A stretch of DNA of 64,000 bases, from positions 2,232,001 to 2,296,000 of the forward strand of contig CAVVGO010000005.1 in the NCBI GenBank assembly GCA_963747835.1. The letters run 5' to 3'. The notes beneath the pieces are model-generated. The model saw only the letters and a list, made by a program, of their open reading frames with translations, made no database searches and was not told the DNA's origin. The position numbers were made by a program, and so were the translations under genes. Each line of letters begins with the position of its first letter. Within the stretch, counting starts at the first letter, position 1. Source of the stretch: JAJPKK01 sp963747835. GTDB lineage: Bacteria; Pseudomonadota; Alphaproteobacteria; Rhizobiales; Xanthobacteraceae. Below are positions 61,701 through 64,000 of the stretch, one piece after another.

Positions 61701-64000
61701 TCGGTTCGGCCGCGCCGGGGACATTGACCGGGTTCAACAACCTGTCCGGCGACGCGCTGCTCGAATATGCGAGCGGCGAGATCAACACCATCGGGGTCGG
61801 TGCCGACCTCATCCTGAGCGGCGATGCTCGGGTCGCGGACGCGAACGACACCACGACCAGCAGCGCGCTCACGGGCCTCACCACCATCGACGCTCCGGCG
61901 TTCAACACGCCGTCTTTCCAGCTCGATCAGGGTGCGATCGTCAACATCTCCGGCGACCTCACCAACGACGGCGTGATGAATGTCGATCCATCCTTCGCCG
62001 GCCCGGGCGGCAGCACGCTCACTATTGGCGGCACGCTCACCAACAACGACGACTTCAGTGTCGGCAATGGCGGGCTTAGCGTCACCAGCACGGTGACCCT
62101 GGGCGGCCTGGACAATACCGACAGCGTTGACGTAACGGGCACCACCAGCGCGGCCGCGATCCTCAATGTTATTGGCGACGTGACCAATTCCGGCACGCTG
62201 GAGGTATCCGGACAATTCGGAGAAATGGGAGTCGGCGGAACGCTGACCGATTCCGGAACCTTCGACCTTGGCGGCTACCTCGATATCGAGGGCGGAATGG
62301 AGGTTACCGGGGCCGGCACGCTCTCACTACAGGGGGGAACCATCGTTTCGAGCGGCGCGACGCTCGCGGTGGATGCGGGCGCGACCGTCTCCGGCGATGG
62401 CAACGTCGGCGTCGCTGTTGCCAACAACAGTACAATTACTGCGTCCGGTGGATTGCTCGACATTTCGGGCCCCATCACCGGAACCGGAAGCCTGGCCATC
62501 ACAACGGCGTCGGAACTGGAACTCGGCGGCGCCACATCGGAGGCCGTTTCGTTTGGTGGCGATGTCGGAACGCTCAAGCTCGACAATCCGGCGACCTTTT
62601 CGGGCGCTATAAATGGGCTTGTCCTTGGCGATACGATCGATCTCGTCGGAATCCAGGCGACTAGCGCCGTCGTCAATGGCTCGACCCTGACGGTGACGGC
62701 GGGTTCGCAAACGTTCAACTATCAGGTTGCCGGATCTGGCCTCAACGGCACCAACGTATTCGCGCTTCAAGACGACCAACATGGCGGTACCGATCTCACG
62801 CTTGGCACGCCAGGCCCGGTGATCTCCGGACCGGACGCGCAAACTGCCTTCCTCGATTTCCCCTCGGTGCTAGGACCTCTGACAATTGCCGATCCCAATG
62901 CCGGCAATGGACCACTGACGGCGACAATTACGGCCAGCACGGGCGCGCTCTTCGGCTTCGACCTCGATGGCAATCTGCTGAACGGAAGCGGCGGCAACCA
63001 ACTCGTGCTGACCGGCAACCTCGCCGACATCAATACGATGCTGGCCAGTGTTCTTTACCTGGGACCTGCCGCCGGCGCGACCGACACCGTTCAAGTTCTG
63101 GTGACCGACGCGAACAATTCCACGGCTGCGCAGACCATCGCCGTGACCACCGAGACAGTGCCGTATACAACGCCGGTTTTCAACGCACCGGCGTCCGAAA
63201 CAATCATTATCGGTACGCCAACCGCACTTGGTGGACTAAGCGTCTCCGACCCCTATGCACAGCAAACCGGTGATCCCCTTTTTGCCGAATTGGGGTTCCC
63301 GGGAAGCCAAATCGTTTCCGGTCCTCCTGGCGCAGTAATAACCGGTCAGGGAACCAGTCTCGTAACGATCGGCGGCAGCGTTGCGCAAATAAACGCAGAC
63401 TTGAGCAACTCCGATCAGCCCAGGTGGAACATCCCGAGAACCAAGCAACAAATTCAACAGCAAAATCCAAATGAATATCTTGCGGTCTTAGGGGCGGTAG
63501 CAGCTCTTGCGGCATTTGCGATTGCGGTTGGACTTAAAATATTTATTCCCTCCATTAAAAAGAGTATAAATTCCCTTATAACAAGCTTGAACAATACCCT
63601 TGGGGGGCTGGGTGTACCTCCAATACCGCTTATACCGCTGGTGGACATTGTTACAACCGCTCAGAATATCTATCAGTTCGACGCATCGGGCGAGTTCATC
63701 GCAGCTCAATCGACGCAACCCGGAGACTCGTTTCAGGTCCAAATCCGTATAGAGCCATACAATGGCAGTTCCTCGATTAGTGCGATCACGCAAATCGCCG
63801 CGGAGCTCGGAAGCGATCACGTCACATTCGGGATCAATCGGGCGGCAACCGTATGGGTGGATGACAGCCCTGTCGCCATCGGTCCAGCCAATCCAATTAC
63901 GCTCCCGGGCGGATTAGTCCAACAAACCGGGCCCGAAACTTATGTCGTTACCTGGAACACCGGCGAGGTTCTGACGGTCGTCAATGACGGCACGTATCTT
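58796..64000 (+). CDS. Giant beta-repeat, VWD-like adhesin-type protein 2 (partial, runs off window)
   Basis: The frame from the ATG at 58796 (GGGAGAG 6-12 bases upstream) stays open for 1,735 codons to the window edge and ends in the middle of a VWD-like domain. The N-terminus (WTLTLSDNWDVPGDWSTDTV) is like that of giant protein 1. Then come Gly/Thr/Asn-rich repeats, including a 160-residue unit repeated nearly perfectly (59.8-61.9 kb). A PGPVISGPDAQTAFLDFPSV module is homologous to the 46.5-kb region of protein 1, followed by a hydrophobic insert (about 63.47-63.66 kb) and a VWD-like domain starting FDASGEFIAAQSTQPGDSF. No frameshift is needed within the window. Export is probably by the adjacent type I system. 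Confidence 0.85.
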   Translation, partial: MAQIFWTLTLSDNWDVPGDWSTDTVPGAGDDAVLGITGVAIAQVYTVSVTTSIDVNSITISDTGAELLIASPGSMSVATNISNVGTVNVHNGGSLTVSGNFTNTTAPSGSGVVDIDTGGGQGGTTVTIDGTLTNSATLNIGNGQLSAATTVTVGAFDNTGSLNITGSSTETAELDVTSAAPSSLSGLIDISGDASLNFASGVITSITSGTEVLLSGPGATLSALSGLTSIGQQPFNGYSLQLVDGATLTITGDLSNAGIINVDTGDDAQGASSLTIDGTLTSTGTLNIGTGNGVLSAPPVVTLGGFDNTGTLNLDGGVGAGQSQATLDVLAAAPATLTGFNNLSGDALFEYASGSIQTIGVGADLVLTGDARVANATDTTTSSALTGLTTIDTSAFNTPSLALIDGAIVHITGDLSNAGGINVDYADGQGGSTLSIDGTLTSTGSLNIGTGNGFSTAATTVNLGNFDNTGTLNLNGDGPSGTFQSSVIVGSAAPGTLTGFNNLSGDALLEYASGEINTIGASGDLVLTGDARVANATDTTTSSALTGLTTIDTSAFNTPSLALIDGAIVHITGDLSNAGGINVDYGDGQGGSTLSIDGTLTSTGSLNIGTGNGFSTAATTVNLGNFDNTGTLNLDGDGPSGTFQSSVIVGSAAPGTLTGFNNLAGDALLEYTSGEINTIGAGADLVLTGDARVANATDTTTSSALTGLTTIDAPAFNTPSLALADGAIVHITGDLSNAGGINVDYGDGQGGSTLSIDGTLTSTGSLNIGTGNGFSTAATTVNLGNFDNTGTLNLDGDGPSGTFQSSVIIGSAAPGTLTGFNNLAGDALLEYTSGEINTIGAGADLVLTGDARVANATDTTTSSALTGLTTIDAPAFNTPSLALADGAIVHITGDLSNAGGINVDYGDGQGGSTLSIDGTLTSTGSLNIGTGNGFSTAATTVNLGNFDNTGTLNLNGDGPSETFQSSVIVGSAAPGTLTGFNNLSGDALLEYASGEINTIGVGADLILSGDARVADANDTTTSSALTGLTTIDAPAFNTPSFQLDQGAIVNISGDLTNDGVMNVDPSFAGPGGSTLTIGGTLTNNDDFSVGNGGLSVTSTVTLGGLDNTDSVDVTGTTSAAAILNVIGDVTNSGTLEVSGQFGEMGVGGTLTDSGTFDLGGYLDIEGGMEVTGAGTLSLQGGTIVSSGATLAVDAGATVSGDGNVGVAVANNSTITASGGLLDISGPITGTGSLAITTASELELGGATSEAVSFGGDVGTLKLDNPATFSGAINGLVLGDTIDLVGIQATSAVVNGSTLTVTAGSQTFNYQVAGSGLNGTNVFALQDDQHGGTDLTLGTPGPVISGPDAQTAFLDFPSVLGPLTIADPNAGNGPLTATITASTGALFGFDLDGNLLNGSGGNQLVLTGNLADINTMLASVLYLGPAAGATDTVQVLVTDANNSTAAQTIAVTTETVPYTTPVFNAPASETIIIGTPTALGGLSVSDPYAQQTGDPLFAELGFPGSQIVSGPPGAVITGQGTSLVTIGGSVAQINADLSNSDQPRWNIPRTKQQIQQQNPNEYLAVLGAVAALAAFAIAVGLKIFIPSIKKSINSLITSLNNTLGGLGVPPIPLIPLVDIVTTAQNIYQFDASGEFIAAQSTQPGDSFQVQIRIEPYNGSSSISAITQIAAELGSDHVTFGINRAATVWVDDSPVAIGPANPITLPGGLVQQTGPETYVVTWNTGEVLTVVNDGTYL
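59790..61925 (+). repeat. 480-bp tandem repeats inside giant gene 2
   Basis: Four and a half direct copies with an exact period of 480 bases (160 residues), beginning near 59790, 60270, 60750, 61230 and 61710. The third and fourth copies are identical over at least 240 bases (60781-61020 versus 61261-61500). The first and last are more diverged. Each encodes GFNNLxGDALLEYxSGEINT, ARVANATDTTTSSALTGLT and LNIGTGNGFSTAATTVNLG. Copy-number change by recombination is likely. Confidence 0.9.

Noticed and set aside
59790..61925. CRISPR-like array
   Set aside because: The repeats are 480 bases long, contiguous and in frame inside a large coding region, with no short-repeat/spacer pattern.

Overview
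The window looks like a chromosomal segment of a high-GC alphaproteobacterium of the Bradyrhizobium/Rhodopseudomonas type. The grounds are many ABC_sub_bind-type periplasmic proteins with twin-arginine-like MKRREF starts, HWE-family kinases, a LigD plus Ku end-joining pair, PRC-barrel proteins and an Omp31-like porin. No rRNA gene, intact tRNA gene or CRISPR array was seen.

Layout. 0-4 kb: PRC-barrel protein, MFS transporter and an ABC exporter. 4-12.3 kb: a hybrid kinase, then ligD, an HWE hybrid kinase and ku. 12.3-15.1 kb: small secreted proteins, a PRC-barrel remnant and a two-domain TIR protein. 15.1-20.2 kb (minus strand): a tightly coupled signalling operon of solute-binding protein, Cache/HAMP/GAF kinase, DivK-like receiver and receiver-cyclase. 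The cyclase carries Glu at both metal-Asp positions. 20.4-25 kb (minus): a two-gene module in which a NUDIX-macro-domain fusion directly abuts a polytopic membrane patatin-like phospholipase. Truncated solute-binding genes lie on both sides of it. 25-39 kb: an accessory island with serine-recombinase remnants, solute-binding genes and fragments, and three secreted paralogues that share a leader, N-terminus and upstream block. It also has an HTH-PD-(D/E)XK nuclease-like gene between 73-bp direct repeats, and tRNA-like fragments. 39.8-64 kb: two giant beta-repeat, VWD-like adhesin-type proteins (the second runs off the window) flanking an Omp31-like porin and a type I secretion ABC transporter and membrane-fusion pair that probably exports them.

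Eleven open frames that otherwise read through are broken by a +1 shift, each placeable in a short homopolymer. Restoring one base per site gives whole-codon full-length proteins in every case. I therefore annotate these genes as single units and flag the shifts: they are either insertion-type sequencing errors or very recent lesions.

The strongest candidate for an undescribed system is the NUDIX-macro/patatin pair at 20,450-24,977. Next are the solute-binding-protein/kinase/receiver/cyclase operon, the HTH-nuclease unit between direct repeats, and the secreted three-paralogue family.
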